64,000 nt of DNA from contig NZ_JAETXX010000001.1 in assembly GCF_021764745.1 (NCBI RefSeq), positions 62,001 to 126,000 on the forward strand. Direction: 5' to 3'. Source of the stretch: Joostella atrarenae. Lineage in GTDB: Bacteria > Bacteroidota > Bacteroidia > Flavobacteriales > Flavobacteriaceae. Below the pieces are notes generated by a model that saw only the letters and a list, made by a program, of their open reading frames with translations, was not told the DNA's origin and did no database searches. Below, piece after piece: positions 50,659 to 61,287 of the stretch. The position numbers and the translations under genes were made by a program. Position 1 is the stretch's first letter; each line of letters starts with the position of its first letter.

Positions 50659-53600
50659 GTGAGTAAAAAAATCACGCTACCTGGTCTCAAACAGGTTATA
50701 ACTACGTATAAAGAATCTCTGCAACAACAGAAATTAGGGAGTTCTATTGCCAATTCTCAAAATAACATTCATTTAAAAGGCCTTGTAGGATCGTCACTTT
50801 CATTTGTAATTGCAAATGCATTTGAAGATGCTGAATTACCTTTTTTATTTATTCTGAATGATAAAGAAGAAGCCGCCTATTATCTAAATGATTTAGAGCA
50901 ACTCATAAACGAAAAGGATGTTCTTTTTTATCCTGGAAGTTATCGTAGACCTTATCAGATTGAAGAAACAGACAATGCAAATGTTCTCTTAAGAGCAGAA
51001 GTATTGAACCGTATTAATTCTCGAAAAAAGCCTGCAATAATTGTCACCTACCCTGAGGCGCTTTTTGAAAAGGTTGTCACCAAAAAAGAATTAGAACGAA
51101 GCACGTTAAAAATAAATCTTAATGATAAGCTTTCTATAGATTTTATAAATGAAACGCTATTTGAGTATAAATTTAAAAGAGTAGATTTTGTAACTGAGCC
51201 TGGAGAGTTTTCAGTTCGTGGTGGTATTGTAGATGTGTTTTCCTTTTCTAATGATGAACCATATCGAATAGAGTTTTTTGGTGATGAAGTAGATAGCATC
51301 CGTACTTTTGATGTGGAAACTCAGCTATCAACTGATAAACTAAAGAAAATTTCAATTATTCCGAATGTTGAAAATAAACTGCTGGAAGAAGATCGTGAAA
51401 GTTTCTTAAAATATATTTCAGTAAAAACAGTTGTCTTTATTAAAAATAACGAGCTTCTTTTTTCAAGAATAGATAGTCTATTCACTAAAGCCGAAGAAGC
51501 TTTTGATAAGCTATCTAAAGATATAAAACACGCACCTCCAAAAGAACTTTTTTCTACAGGCGCACTTCTTAAAGATCAGCTTAAAACATATATAACCGTA
51601 GATTTAAGTACACCTAAAGACAATGATACTTACTACGAAACAATAACCTTTAATATAGCTCCTCAACCTTCTTTTAATAAACAATTTGATTTATTAATCG
51701 AAGATTTAGATGAAAATCATGAGAAAGGATATACAAACTATATCCTTTGTGTAAGTGATCAGCAGGCAAAACGCTTTCACGATATTTTTGACGACATGGA
51801 AGTCGACGTTCATTATCAAACAGTCGTTTTTTCTATGTTTCAAGGGTTTATTGACAAGGAGCATAAAATTGCGTGCTATACCGATCATCAAATTTTTGAA
51901 CGCTATCATAAGTTTCATTTAAAAAATGGATATTCCAAAAAGCAAGCTATTACTTTAAAAGAACTCACCAATTTGGAAATTGGAGATTATGTAACTCATA
52001 TCGATCATGGAATTGGTACATTTGGTGGTTTACAGAAAATTCAAGTTGAGGGGAAATTACAAGAAGCTATTAAACTTATTTATGGAGAGCGAGATATCCT
52101 ATATGTAAGTATCCATTCGCTTCATAAAATAACTAAATATAACGGGAAAGACGGAAAAACTCCTAAAATATATAAACTAGGTTCTACCGCTTGGAAAAAC
52201 CTTAAAAAGAAAACAAAGAGTAAGGTTAAAGAGATTGCTTTTAACCTTATTAAACTATACGCTAAAAGAAAAACAGAAAAAGGGTTTCAATATGGCCCTG
52301 ATAGTTATCTCCAAAATGAGCTTGAAGCCTCCTTTATTTATGAAGATACTCCAGATCAAAGTACAGCTACCGAAGATGTAAAACGAGATATGGAGAAGGA
52401 GCAACCTATGGATAGACTTGTTTGTGGGGATGTTGGTTTTGGTAAAACAGAGGTTGCCATTCGAGCAGCTTTTAAAGCAGTTGATAATGGTAAGCAAGTT
52501 GCTGTTTTAGTACCTACAACCATTTTAGCTTTTCAGCATCAGAAAACATTTAGCGAACGTCTATCTGATATGCCAGTAACCATAGAATATCTAAATCGCT
52601 TTAGAACCGCTAAAGAGAAAAAGGAAACGCTAGAAAAGCTTGCTGAAGGGAAAGTTGATATTATTATAGGAACCCACCAATTGGTAAATAAAAATGTAAA
52701 ATTTAAAGACCTCGGCCTTCTTATTGTTGATGAGGAGCAGAAGTTTGGTGTTGCCGTAAAAGACAAACTGAAAACAATTAAAGAAAATGTAGACGTACTT
52801 ACACTTACCGCTACTCCGATTCCGAGAACGCTACAATTTAGCTTAATGGCAGCAAGAGATCTTTCTGTTATTACTACACCTCCGCCAAATAGATACCCAA
52901 TTGAAAGTAACGTAATTCAACTTAATGAAGAAGTTATTCGAGATGCTATTTCTTATGAAATTCAACGTGGCGGACAGGTTTTCTTTATCAATAATAGAAT
53001 TGAAAACATTAAAGAAGTAGCAGGAATGATACAACGTTTGGTTCCTGATGCTAAAATTGGAATCGGACACGGCCAGATGGACGGAAAGAAACTAGAGCAA
53101 TTAATGCTGAGTTTTATGGCTGGAGATTTTGATGTTCTGGTAGCTACTTCTATTATAGAAAGTGGACTTGATGTTCCGAATGCAAACACAATATTTATTA
53201 ATAACGCCAATAACTTTGGTCTTTCAGACCTGCATCAAATGCGCGGACGTGTTGGACGAAGTAATAAGAAGGCATTTTGCTATTTTATAACACCTCCATA
53301 CTCTGTAATGACGGAAGATGCCAGAAAAAGAATTCAGGCATTGGAGCAATTTACAGAACTGGGAAGCGGATTTAATATTGCAATGAAAGATTTAGAAATT
53401 CGTGGTGCTGGAGATATTCTCGGTGGTGAGCAGAGCGGATTTATGAATGAAATAGGTTTTGATACGTATCAAAAAATACTGCAAGAGGCTATTGAAGAAC
53501 TAAAAGAGAATGAATTCGCCGATCTTTACGATACTCCAAAAGAAGACAAGGTATATGTAAAAGATACACAATTGGATACCGATTTCCAATTGCTTTTCCC

Positions 53601-54036
53601 AGATGATTATATCAACGCAATAACAGAACGTTTAAAATTGTACAGCGAATTAAGCAATATTAAAACGGAAAAAGAGTTAGAAACATTTGAAAGTCAGCTT
53701 ATAGATCGTTTTGGAGAACTTCCAGAAGAAGCTATAGATTTACTAAACAGTGTAAGAATTAAATGGATTGCTACTCAATTAGGTCTTGAAAGAATTATTT
53801 TAAAGCAAGGTAAAATGATAGGTTACTTTATTGCTGACCAACAAAGTAGTTTTTATCAAAGTGATAGATTTAGAAGTATTTTACAATACATTCAAGCACA
53901 TCCTAAAGTTGGGAAGATTAAGGAGAAAGAGACTCGTAACGGCCTACGTTTACTTATAACTTTCGAGCAGATAAAATCTATTCACAAAGCTCTAAATACG
54001 ATAAAACCAATTTTAGAGCCTGCTTACAGCGAATAG
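50659..54036 (+). CDS. mfd: transcription-repair coupling factor Mfd
   Basis: A 1125-residue DNA translocase that removes stalled RNA polymerase and recruits UvrA. Order: UvrB-like N-terminal domains (to about 340, with FSVRGGIVDVFSF), a CarD-like RNA-polymerase-interaction domain (IGDYVTHIDHGIGTFGG, about 435-500), the RecG-like helicase with Walker A GDVGFGKTEVAIR, Walker B VDEEQKFGV and DLHQMRGRVGRS, and the C-terminal TRCF domain. It starts with GTG at 50659. Normal length for Bacteroidota. It has its own promoter and leader. Confidence 0.96.
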   Translation: MSKKITLPGLKQVITTYKESLQQQKLGSSIANSQNNIHLKGLVGSSLSFVIANAFEDAELPFLFILNDKEEAAYYLNDLEQLINEKDVLFYPGSYRRPYQIEETDNANVLLRAEVLNRINSRKKPAIIVTYPEALFEKVVTKKELERSTLKINLNDKLSIDFINETLFEYKFKRVDFVTEPGEFSVRGGIVDVFSFSNDEPYRIEFFGDEVDSIRTFDVETQLSTDKLKKISIIPNVENKLLEEDRESFLKYISVKTVVFIKNNELLFSRIDSLFTKAEEAFDKLSKDIKHAPPKELFSTGALLKDQLKTYITVDLSTPKDNDTYYETITFNIAPQPSFNKQFDLLIEDLDENHEKGYTNYILCVSDQQAKRFHDIFDDMEVDVHYQTVVFSMFQGFIDKEHKIACYTDHQIFERYHKFHLKNGYSKKQAITLKELTNLEIGDYVTHIDHGIGTFGGLQKIQVEGKLQEAIKLIYGERDILYVSIHSLHKITKYNGKDGKTPKIYKLGSTAWKNLKKKTKSKVKEIAFNLIKLYAKRKTEKGFQYGPDSYLQNELEASFIYEDTPDQSTATEDVKRDMEKEQPMDRLVCGDVGFGKTEVAIRAAFKAVDNGKQVAVLVPTTILAFQHQKTFSERLSDMPVTIEYLNRFRTAKEKKETLEKLAEGKVDIIIGTHQLVNKNVKFKDLGLLIVDEEQKFGVAVKDKLKTIKENVDVLTLTATPIPRTLQFSLMAARDLSVITTPPPNRYPIESNVIQLNEEVIRDAISYEIQRGGQVFFINNRIENIKEVAGMIQRLVPDAKIGIGHGQMDGKKLEQLMLSFMAGDFDVLVATSIIESGLDVPNANTIFINNANNFGLSDLHQMRGRVGRSNKKAFCYFITPPYSVMTEDARKRIQALEQFTELGSGFNIAMKDLEIRGAGDILGGEQSGFMNEIGFDTYQKILQEAIEELKENEFADLYDTPKEDKVYVKDTQLDTDFQLLFPDDYINAITERLKLYSELSNIKTEKELETFESQLIDRFGELPEEAIDLLNSVRIKWIATQLGLERIILKQGKMIGYFIADQQSSFYQSDRFRSILQYIQAHPKVGKIKEKETRNGLRLLITFEQIKSIHKALNTIKPILEPAYSE

Positions 54037-54078
54037 CCTTTGGCTTGATAATTGTAATTTAATATTAAAAAAACAACG

Positions 54079-55377
54079 ATGAAAAAGCTTATATTTTTAC
54101 TAATACTAATTCCTTTTTTGGGGTTAGCACAACATAGCATCTCTGGTACTTTTACGCCTAAAGATCAGTTTAGCAAGGTGTTTTTATATCGAGTAACACC
54201 AAACTATCCTACCTATATTTCGAATAGCAATATTGCTGCTGATGGAAATGCAACTGTTCCACTGGAGAGCACATTAGAGACCGGAATGTATCGTTTGGTT
54301 TTTGGAGTTCCTCAAGATGAGTATTATTTTGATTTTATTTACAACGGAAAAGAAGATATTACTTTTGAATACAGTAGTACTGGAGGCGTTACCTTTTTAA
54401 CTTCTGACGAGAATCTTATCCTTCAAGAATACAATGCAAATGCAGATGAGGCCAAGCACTTGCTTAGTGCTACTTTTGAACCAGATGTTAAAAAAAGTAC
54501 TTTCTTTAATGTATTTAAAGCCATCGATGGGATTCAGAATCAATACGAGACTCAAAGCGAAGGCATGCTGGCCAATCATTTTATAAAAACTGGAAGGCTT
54601 CCTATTCCTCAGAAACAAATATCAATAGAAGAATATTTAAGTCTTGAAAAGAATGAGTTTTTTAAACATATCGATTTTAACGATCCAATTCTTCAGAATT
54701 CTAACTACTTAGAAAATGCCTCTAAAATTTATGTTTTTAGATTCGCAAACAAAGACACACCTTCTCAATATGTTCAAAATATAGACTATGTAGCAACAAA
54801 GATTGGTACTAATAATGAATTGAAAAAATCAATTTTAGAAGGTCTTTGGTATGATTTTTCTGATATAGATAATATGGAAATTGCCAACTATATATCGGAC
54901 ACCTATCTTGAGAAATTGGCTCAAGAATTTGGAGATAAAAAACTAGTTGTAGACATAAATAAATATAAAAAGACTGGCGTTGGAGCAAAAGCTCCTAATT
55001 TTAATCTAGGAAACTCTAAGAGTTTATATGATTTAAATGATGCTGAAAACTACCTCATTATTTTTTGGAGTAGTACTTGTTCTCATTGCTTGAAAGAGAT
55101 CCCAGAAGTAAATAAGTTTTTAGAAAATACTTCTAGTAATAAACTTAAAGTTATTGCCTTCGGATTAGAGGAAAGCGAGCATCCTTGGAAAGACACTATT
55201 AAAGAATTTCCTAGTTTCACACATGTATACGGAGCTGGAAAATGGGAGAATAAAACTTCTAATGACTATAATGTAGTTGCAACTCCAACTTATTTCCTTC
55301 TAAATGCTGATAAAAAAATCATTGCAAAACCAGATTCTTTAGAAGAACTTGAAGAAACTATAAATACGATTCAGTAA
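54079..55377 (+). CDS. TlpA-like thioredoxin-fold lipid/periplasmic protein
   Basis: A 432-residue exported protein: signal peptide 1-17 (ends GLAQ), a beta-rich N-terminal DUF4369-like region (ISGTFTPKDQFSKVFLYRV onwards), a helical middle, and a C-terminal TlpA/AhpC-type thioredoxin domain from about 300. The redox motif is SSTCSHCLKEIPE (Cys-Ser-His-Cys), and VATPTYFLL holds the cis-Pro. It is probably a periplasmic thiol-disulfide reductase. It follows mfd by 42 bases on the same strand; a functional link is not implied. Confidence 0.9.
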   Translation: MKKLIFLLILIPFLGLAQHSISGTFTPKDQFSKVFLYRVTPNYPTYISNSNIAADGNATVPLESTLETGMYRLVFGVPQDEYYFDFIYNGKEDITFEYSSTGGVTFLTSDENLILQEYNANADEAKHLLSATFEPDVKKSTFFNVFKAIDGIQNQYETQSEGMLANHFIKTGRLPIPQKQISIEEYLSLEKNEFFKHIDFNDPILQNSNYLENASKIYVFRFANKDTPSQYVQNIDYVATKIGTNNELKKSILEGLWYDFSDIDNMEIANYISDTYLEKLAQEFGDKKLVVDINKYKKTGVGAKAPNFNLGNSKSLYDLNDAENYLIIFWSSTCSHCLKEIPEVNKFLENTSSNKLKVIAFGLEESEHPWKDTIKEFPSFTHVYGAGKWENKTSNDYNVVATPTYFLLNADKKIIAKPDSLEELEETINTIQ

Positions 55378-55378
55378 C

Positions 55379-55403
55379 TAACCCCGAAGGAAACCTACGA
55401 GGT
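55379..55403 (+). repeat. degenerate palindrome after the TlpA-like gene
   Basis: AACC-x-CG-x-AGG, short loop, CCT-x-CG-x-GGTT: an imperfect hairpin of nine pairs broken by single mismatches. It looks like a decayed copy of the CCTACGAGGTT-type palindromes that I recall between flavobacterial genes; no second copy was found in this window. Confidence 0.3.
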
Positions 55404-55435
55404 TGAGAATTACAATCAATTATAAATAAAATTAT

Positions 55436-55482
55436 AGAGTATTCTAAAACTTAATCGTGAGTTTTTAGAGTACTCTTTTTTT
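55436..55482. terminator. bidirectional terminator
   Basis: AGAGTATTCTAAAAC (55436-55450) pairs with GTTTTTAGAGTACTCT (55461-55476), with one bulge and one G-T pair, followed by seven T. It separates the TlpA-like gene from the convergent ACT-domain gene. Confidence 0.8.
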
Positions 55483-56140
55483 ATAGCGCTTTAAGGTCTT
55501 TTATGACTTTAAATGCAATATCTATTTGATCTTCCCCTACTATAATCGTAAACTCATTTGTTGTAGAAATTACTTCGTGAAGTATAATTCCTTCCCACGC
55601 TAAACGCTGAAAAATAAAATAATAAATCCCAGGAATCACTACATTCTCTTCAGGCAACTTAACGCTAATCGAAGAAAGCTTATCTACTTTCTGAGTTAGC
55701 TTTTCATCTTTAAATATTGTTTCAACAACAGCATTCATTGAGTCGCTAACAACAATATTGGTTTCATTAACCCCACGAGATGAAGTATAAAAAACATCTT
55801 TATTATCATTTATCTCTTGTAATAAACGCGCTTGCTTATTAAGAATAGTGTCAGAAATTAAAAAGGTATAGTCTGTGAGAGACGATCGGACAGTAATTTC
55901 TCCAATGTTCTTTAATACTTTTAAAATTCTGTGAGTTGCTCTAAATTCTAACTCTGAAGAAAGTCTTTTTAAAGCCATTACAATCGCTCCATTACGAACT
56001 TCTTTCCCTAATTGCTCTTCGATATCTGGCTTTATATTCCTAGAAAGCGAAGTTAGATTAATAATTCCCTGAGCTAATGCACTTTGTAAAAAAGGCTTTG
56101 ATTTAATGTAATTTTCTACAATTGACGATATTGTTTTCAT
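55481..56140 (-). CDS. ACT-domain protein related to the aspartokinase regulatory region
   Basis: A 219-residue soluble protein. The start is placed at the Met at 56140 (MKTISSIVENYIKSKPFLQ). The N-terminal 75 residues are helical and look like a winged-helix-type region (QGIINLTSLSRNIKPDIEE). The C-terminal part resembles tandem ACT domains of aspartate kinase (SSISVKLPE, then AWEGIILHEVISTTNEFTI). The kinase domain itself is absent. It could be a stand-alone amino-acid-sensing regulator; automatic annotation as aspartate kinase would be wrong. Confidence 0.75.
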   Translation of the reverse strand: MKTISSIVENYIKSKPFLQSALAQGIINLTSLSRNIKPDIEEQLGKEVRNGAIVMALKRLSSELEFRATHRILKVLKNIGEITVRSSLTDYTFLISDTILNKQARLLQEINDNKDVFYTSSRGVNETNIVVSDSMNAVVETIFKDEKLTQKVDKLSSISVKLPEENVVIPGIYYFIFQRLAWEGIILHEVISTTNEFTIIVGEDQIDIAFKVIKDLKAL

Positions 56141-56279
56141 TTTCGTGGTTTGGTTTGGTATTTTAAGAGGCTGTAAATTTAAGCGAACTTTTCTTAAAAA
56201 CAAAAAATTAAACGAATTGTTTTATTTATAACAAATTGTTTTTATTCGGAGAAGCCGTCAATAGCAGAACTTTAGAAGC

Positions 56280-56639
56280 TTAAAAATGATAAAAAGCATC
56301 TTCAAAATGCTCAATTGTGTACTTTTCTTTGTTTTTAAAAACGGCCACAATATCAAAACGTACTTCCATATTAATATTATTATCTATCATATAATAATCC
56401 ATCACTTTTACCATAAGTCGTATTTTTTTGTTGTTCACAAAGCTTTGGGGATCTCCAAAAAAGATAGAACTTCTAGCTTTTACCTCCACACAAACCACTT
56501 GGTTATTAATTTGAGCTATAATATCTACTTCAGCACGATCGTATCTATAATTTTTTTCCTTGATCTCATATCCCTTTTTTAAAAGCAATGCTTCGGCCAT
56601 TTCTTCCGCCTTTTTACCAAACTCATTATGTGTTGCCAT
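56280..56639 (-). CDS. YraN family (UPF0102) protein
   Basis: A 119-residue protein with a nuclease-like fold: FGKKAEEMAEALLLKKGYEI, then RAEVDIIAQINNQVVCVEVK, which carries the D-x(n)-E-x-K residues of the endonuclease-like core, and RFDIVAVF. The biological role is not established. Normal length. Divergent from metG. Confidence 0.92.
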   Translation of the reverse strand: MATHNEFGKKAEEMAEALLLKKGYEIKEKNYRYDRAEVDIIAQINNQVVCVEVKARSSIFFGDPQSFVNNKKIRLMVKVMDYYMIDNNINMEVRFDIVAVFKNKEKYTIEHFEDAFYHF

Positions 56640-56778
56640 AGTTATAAATATCTCATTTTCTTAGATGAAATAAGACCATAAATAACCTAGAAAGAATTAT
56701 TTCAATTTAAAAAGTACGAAATATTAAATTAAGAAAATTAGTATCCCATATTTATCTGCAAACTCCCTTGAAAATTCT

Positions 56779-56786
56779 TATTTTTG
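56779..56786 (+). promoter_or_regulatory. -7 promoter element of metG
   Basis: TATTTTTG fits TAnnTTTG and lies 21 bases before the metG ATG. No correctly spaced -33 TTG is visible. Confidence 0.5.
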
Positions 56787-56807
56787 TGACTTCAATAAAT
56801 TTTGAGA

Positions 56808-58904
56808 ATGTCAGAGAAATACAACGATACACCCAAAAATAAAGATAGATTTACAATCACAGCTGCCTTACCCTACACTAATGGTCCGATACATATTGGG
56901 CATTTAGCAGGAGTTTATGTGCCAGCAGATATTTACGCGCGTTATTTGAGATTAAAAGGAAAAGACGTTGCATTTATCTGCGGAAGTGATGAACATGGTG
57001 CAGCAATTCCTATGAAAGCTAAAAAGGAAGGAGTTACGCCACAAGAAATCATTGATAAATACAATGGTGTCATCAAAAAATCTTTTGAAGATTTTGGTAT
57101 CTCCTTTGATAATTATTCTCGTACATCTGCAAAAATTCACCATGATACAGCTTCAGATTTTTTCAAGAAAATGTACGAAGATGGTAAATTTATAGAAGAA
57201 GTAACTGAGCAACTTTTCGACGAAGAGGCACAACAATTTCTAGCAGATAGATTTGTAGTGGGAACATGCCCAAAATGTAATCATGATGGAGCCTATGGCG
57301 ATCAATGTGAAAACTGCGGAAGTTCTCTAAATGCAACAGATCTTATAAACCCTAAGTCTACAATTACAGGTTCTGTTCCTGTTTTGAGAGAAACAAAACA
57401 TTGGTTTTTACCTTTAGATCAATATGATTCTTTCTTAAGAGAATGGGTTATAAAAGGACATAAAAAAGACTGGAAGTCTAATGTATACGGACAAGTAAAA
57501 AGTTGGATCGATGAAGGTCTAAAGCCTCGTGCTGTAACTAGAGATTTGGATTGGGGAATCCCAGTTCCTGTGGAAGGTGCGGAAGGAAAAGTTCTTTACG
57601 TTTGGTTTGATGCTCCAATTGGATACATTTCATCTACAAAAGAATGGGCAGAACGCGAAGGGAAAGATTGGGAACCTTATTGGAAAGATTCTAGACTGAT
57701 TCATTTTATCGGAAAAGATAATATTGTCTTCCATTGTATTATTTTTCCTGCAATGCTTCAAGGACACGGAGATTATATATTACCTGAGAATGTTCCAGCA
57801 AACGAATTTTTGAACCTAGAAGGTAACAAACTTTCTACTTCAAAAAATTGGGCAGTATGGCTACATGAATATTTAGAAGATTTCCCAGAAAAGCAAGATG
57901 TATTGCGCTATACATTAACAGCGAATGCTCCAGAAAATAAAGACAACGATTTTACGTGGAAAGATTTCCAAGCTAGAAATAACAACGAATTGGTTGCTAT
58001 CTTCGGAAATTTCATCAACAGAGTTATTGTACTTACACATAAGTATTACGAAGGTATTATTCCTGAGCCAAATACTTTTAGTGATATTGATAAGGAGACA
58101 TTAGAAGAACTAAGAAAGTATCCTGAAATCATTTCTAATTCAATTGAAAAATATCGTTTTAGAGAAGCTTCTCAAGAGTTAATGAATGTTGCGAGGCTTG
58201 GAAATAAGTATCTTGCAGATGAAGAACCTTGGAAAGTTATAAAACAAGATGAAGAGCGCGTTAAAACAGTGATGTATGTAGCTTTACAAATTGCTAGTGC
58301 TTTGGCAGTTTTAAGTGAACCATTTTTACCGTTCACCTCTAATAAACTTAAAGAAATGCTCGCTTTCAATTCTTTAGATGAAAATTTACAATGGAATGAT
58401 ATTACCAATAAGGAAGTTTTACTTCCAGCTGGACATACCGTTGAAAAAGCATCTTTATTATTTACGAAGGTTGAAGATGAAGAAATTCAAAAACAATTAG
58501 AAAAATTGGAAGCAACTAAAAAAGCAAATCAAGAAAGTCTAGCAGAAGAAAATGCTACTGTAGAACCACAAAAGGATATTATTACTTTTGATGATTTTAC
58601 AAAATTAGACATGCGTGTAGGAACAATTTTAGAGGCAGAGAAAATGCCAAAAGCAGATAAGCTCCTTGTTTTAAAAGTAGACACAGGAATTGATGTAAGA
58701 ACTATTGTTTCTGGGATTGCAAAAAGCTTTAATCCTGAAGATATTGTTGGAAAAAAAGTTACTGTTTTAGTAAACCTAGCTCCTCGAAAATTGAGAGGCG
58801 TTGAAAGTGAAGGAATGATATTAATGACGGAGGATAAATCTGGAAAAATAGTTTTTATAAATCCTGATGAAGCGGGAATTCCAAGCGGGAAAACGATTAA
58901 TTAA
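56808..58904 (+). CDS. metG: methionyl-tRNA synthetase
   Basis: A 698-residue class I synthetase. The HIGH motif appears as [11 protein letters not shown], the KMSKS loop as NKLSTSKNW, and a zinc knuckle is formed by [18 protein letters not shown]. The anticodon-binding helical domain follows, and a C-terminal EMAPII-like tRNA-binding domain begins at [20 protein letters not shown] (about 590-698). The ATG at 56808 is preferred to the in-frame TTG two codons earlier. It ends at a terminator. Confidence 0.97.
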   Translation: MSEKYNDTPKNKDRFTITAALPYTNGPIHIGHLAGVYVPADIYARYLRLKGKDVAFICGSDEHGAAIPMKAKKEGVTPQEIIDKYNGVIKKSFEDFGISFDNYSRTSAKIHHDTASDFFKKMYEDGKFIEEVTEQLFDEEAQQFLADRFVVGTCPKCNHDGAYGDQCENCGSSLNATDLINPKSTITGSVPVLRETKHWFLPLDQYDSFLREWVIKGHKKDWKSNVYGQVKSWIDEGLKPRAVTRDLDWGIPVPVEGAEGKVLYVWFDAPIGYISSTKEWAEREGKDWEPYWKDSRLIHFIGKDNIVFHCIIFPAMLQGHGDYILPENVPANEFLNLEGNKLSTSKNWAVWLHEYLEDFPEKQDVLRYTLTANAPENKDNDFTWKDFQARNNNELVAIFGNFINRVIVLTHKYYEGIIPEPNTFSDIDKETLEELRKYPEIISNSIEKYRFREASQELMNVARLGNKYLADEEPWKVIKQDEERVKTVMYVALQIASALAVLSEPFLPFTSNKLKEMLAFNSLDENLQWNDITNKEVLLPAGHTVEKASLLFTKVEDEEIQKQLEKLEATKKANQESLAEENATVEPQKDIITFDDFTKLDMRVGTILEAEKMPKADKLLVLKVDTGIDVRTIVSGIAKSFNPEDIVGKKVTVLVNLAPRKLRGVESEGMILMTEDKSGKIVFINPDEAGIPSGKTIN

Positions 58905-58927
58905 ATACAACAACATTACAATTATAG

Positions 58928-58960
58928 AAACCCCAAAAGTTTAAAAAGCCTTTGGGGTTT
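58928..58960 (+). terminator. terminator after metG
   Basis: AAACCCCAAA (58928-58937) pairs with TTTGGGGTTT (58951-58960). Confidence 0.85.
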
Positions 58961-58974
58961 TAAAATTAGCCACT

Positions 58975-61101
58975 ATGCAAACACTCATTCAATACATAGT
59001 AAATAAAACTTCTATTGCTGAAAAAAGCATTGAAAGCACTGTAAATCTTATTGATCAAGATTGTACAATCCCCTTTATTGCTCGCTATCGTAAAGAAGTT
59101 ACTGGGAATTTAGACGAAATTCAGATTGGAGATATTGTTTCTTTAAAAAAGGATTTCGAAGCTTTACAAAAACGAAAAGAGCAAATTTTAAAATCCCTAA
59201 AGGAGCAAGAAGTACTTTCTGATGAATTAAAACAAAAAATAGAGCACACAGATAATCTAGTTGCATTAGAAGATTTATACCTCCCCTATAAAAAGTCTAG
59301 AAAAACAAAAGCAGATACAGCTAGAGAAAATGGATTGGAGCCACTTGCAAAAATAATCATGGCTCAGAATGCAAACGACATAGATGCTATTGCCACTAGA
59401 TATACAGATAAAAATGTAGCTTCAGAGGAGGAAGCTTTAGAAGGTGCGCGACATATTATTGCTGAATGGATTAATGAACGTCTGGATATTCGTAATGCCA
59501 TCAGAAATCAATATGAACGCTATGCAGAGATTAATACCAAGGTAGTAAAGACGAAATCGAAAGATGAAAATGCTCAAAAATATAGAGATTATTTTGAATG
59601 GAATGAGCCGTTAAAGCGTTGCCCTTCTCACAGATTGTTAGCAATTTTAAGAGCAGAGAATGAAGGCTTTATTAAAGTTAAAATTACAATAGATCAAGAC
59701 AAAGCTTTGGATTTTATTGAAAATAGAATCATAAGATCAAACAACGCCTGTGGAGCGCAAATAGAACTTGCGGCTACAGATGCTTTTAAAAGACTGCTTG
59801 CTCCTGCACTTAGCAACGAGGCCTTAACCAATGCCAAAGAAAAGGCAGATGCAACAGCAATCTCAGTTTTCGCAAAGAATCTAAAACAACTCCTTTTGAG
59901 TCCGCCACTAGGTGAAAAAAGAGTGTTGGCTATCGATCCTGGGTTTAGAACTGGATGTAAAGTGGTGTGTTTAGATAAACAAGGAGGATTGCTTCACAAC
60001 GAAACAATCTATCCGCACGAACCAAGAAAAGAAGCTACACAAGCTATAAAGAAGATTAGCACTTTAGTAAATGCATATAAAATTGAAGCCATTGCTATTG
60101 GTAACGGTACTGCATCACGAGAAACAGAAACGCTCGTTAAAAGAATTCGTTTTGATAGTGATGTGCAAGTTTTTGTTGTTAGTGAAGCTGGAGCATCTAT
60201 TTATTCAGCATCAAGAATAGCTCGAGAAGAATTCCCAAATTATGATATTACGGTACGAGGTTCTGTTTCTATTGGAAGACGACTTTCAGACCCTCTAGCG
60301 GAGCTTGTTAAAATCGAAGCTAAATCTATTGGCGTTGGGCAATATCAACATGATGTAGACCAAACAAAGCTAAAAGATGAACTTGATAGAGTTGTTGCGA
60401 GTTGTGTAAATAAAGTAGGTGTAAACATTAACACAGCCAGCAAATCGTTATTGAGTTATGTTTCTGGAATTGGCGATAAACTAGCCGAAAATATTGTTTC
60501 TCATAGAAATGAAAATGGTCCTTTTACATCTCGTGAAGCTATAAAAGAAGTTTCGAGGTTAGGAAATAAAGCTTTTGAACAAAGTGCAGCCTTCCTCCGT
60601 ATTAAAAGCCCAACAAACCCTTTAGATGATTCTGCTGTTCATCCTGAAAGCTATTCTGTAGTGAATAAAATGGCTGTAGATTTAAAAGTGAAAATTAAAG
60701 ATTTGGTTGGTAACAAAGAACTGATTAAGAAGATTCCGCTTGAAAAATACTGCACGAAGAACATCGGTTTACCAACACTTACAGATATTGTCAAAGAATT
60801 AGAAAAACCTGGAATCGACCCTAGAGAAAAGGCAAAAATTTTTGAATTCGATCCAAATATTAAAACCATCAACGATTTAAGACCTGGACAAATACTTCCT
60901 GGGATTGTAAATAACATCACTAATTTTGGATGTTTTGTAGATATCGGAATTAAAGAAAGTGGGCTTGTACATATTTCTAAACTAACCGATGGTTTTGTCT
61001 CAGACGTAAACGAAGTAGTTACTTTGCAACAACATGTAAAAGTTAAGGTTACAGAAGTTGATATTAACAGAAAACGCATTCAACTATCAATGTCATTTTA
61101 A
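58975..61101 (+). CDS. tex: Tex family RNA-binding transcriptional accessory protein
   Basis: A 708-residue Tex protein: helical N-terminal region with FIARYRKEVTGNLDE, a YqgF/RNase H-like domain (RVLAIDPGFRTGCK and EAIAIGNGTASRETE, about 315-450), helix-hairpin-helix repeats (YVSGIGDKLAENIVSHR) and an S1 domain at the end (GIVNNITNFGCFVDIG, about 635-705). Tex affects transcription and tolerance to stress by a mechanism that is not fully known. Normal length. It lies 15 bases after the metG terminator. Confidence 0.96.
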   Translation: MQTLIQYIVNKTSIAEKSIESTVNLIDQDCTIPFIARYRKEVTGNLDEIQIGDIVSLKKDFEALQKRKEQILKSLKEQEVLSDELKQKIEHTDNLVALEDLYLPYKKSRKTKADTARENGLEPLAKIIMAQNANDIDAIATRYTDKNVASEEEALEGARHIIAEWINERLDIRNAIRNQYERYAEINTKVVKTKSKDENAQKYRDYFEWNEPLKRCPSHRLLAILRAENEGFIKVKITIDQDKALDFIENRIIRSNNACGAQIELAATDAFKRLLAPALSNEALTNAKEKADATAISVFAKNLKQLLLSPPLGEKRVLAIDPGFRTGCKVVCLDKQGGLLHNETIYPHEPRKEATQAIKKISTLVNAYKIEAIAIGNGTASRETETLVKRIRFDSDVQVFVVSEAGASIYSASRIAREEFPNYDITVRGSVSIGRRLSDPLAELVKIEAKSIGVGQYQHDVDQTKLKDELDRVVASCVNKVGVNINTASKSLLSYVSGIGDKLAENIVSHRNENGPFTSREAIKEVSRLGNKAFEQSAAFLRIKSPTNPLDDSAVHPESYSVVNKMAVDLKVKIKDLVGNKELIKKIPLEKYCTKNIGLPTLTDIVKELEKPGIDPREKAKIFEFDPNIKTINDLRPGQILPGIVNNITNFGCFVDIGIKESGLVHISKLTDGFVSDVNEVVTLQQHVKVKVTEVDINRKRIQLSMSF

Positions 61102-61287
61102 AATCACAACTATATAAAGCACATTGATTTAATTAAAACATAAGCCTAACATAACTTATTGATATCAACAGATATTGCCTTTTGATATTATTGAATTTAC
61201 ATAGACTATTTAAAAATTAGTAGATGAATCCCAAAAGATGTTTAGGTATAGAATAATTTCATTAAATTTAAAAAAAATAGAATCACA

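Noticed and set aside
61159-61168. TTGATATCAA as an FNR/CRP site upstream of ferritin
   Set aside because: The half-sites TTGAT and ATCAA abut with no spacer, whereas FNR-type sites need four bases between them; it is also 120 bases from the gene.
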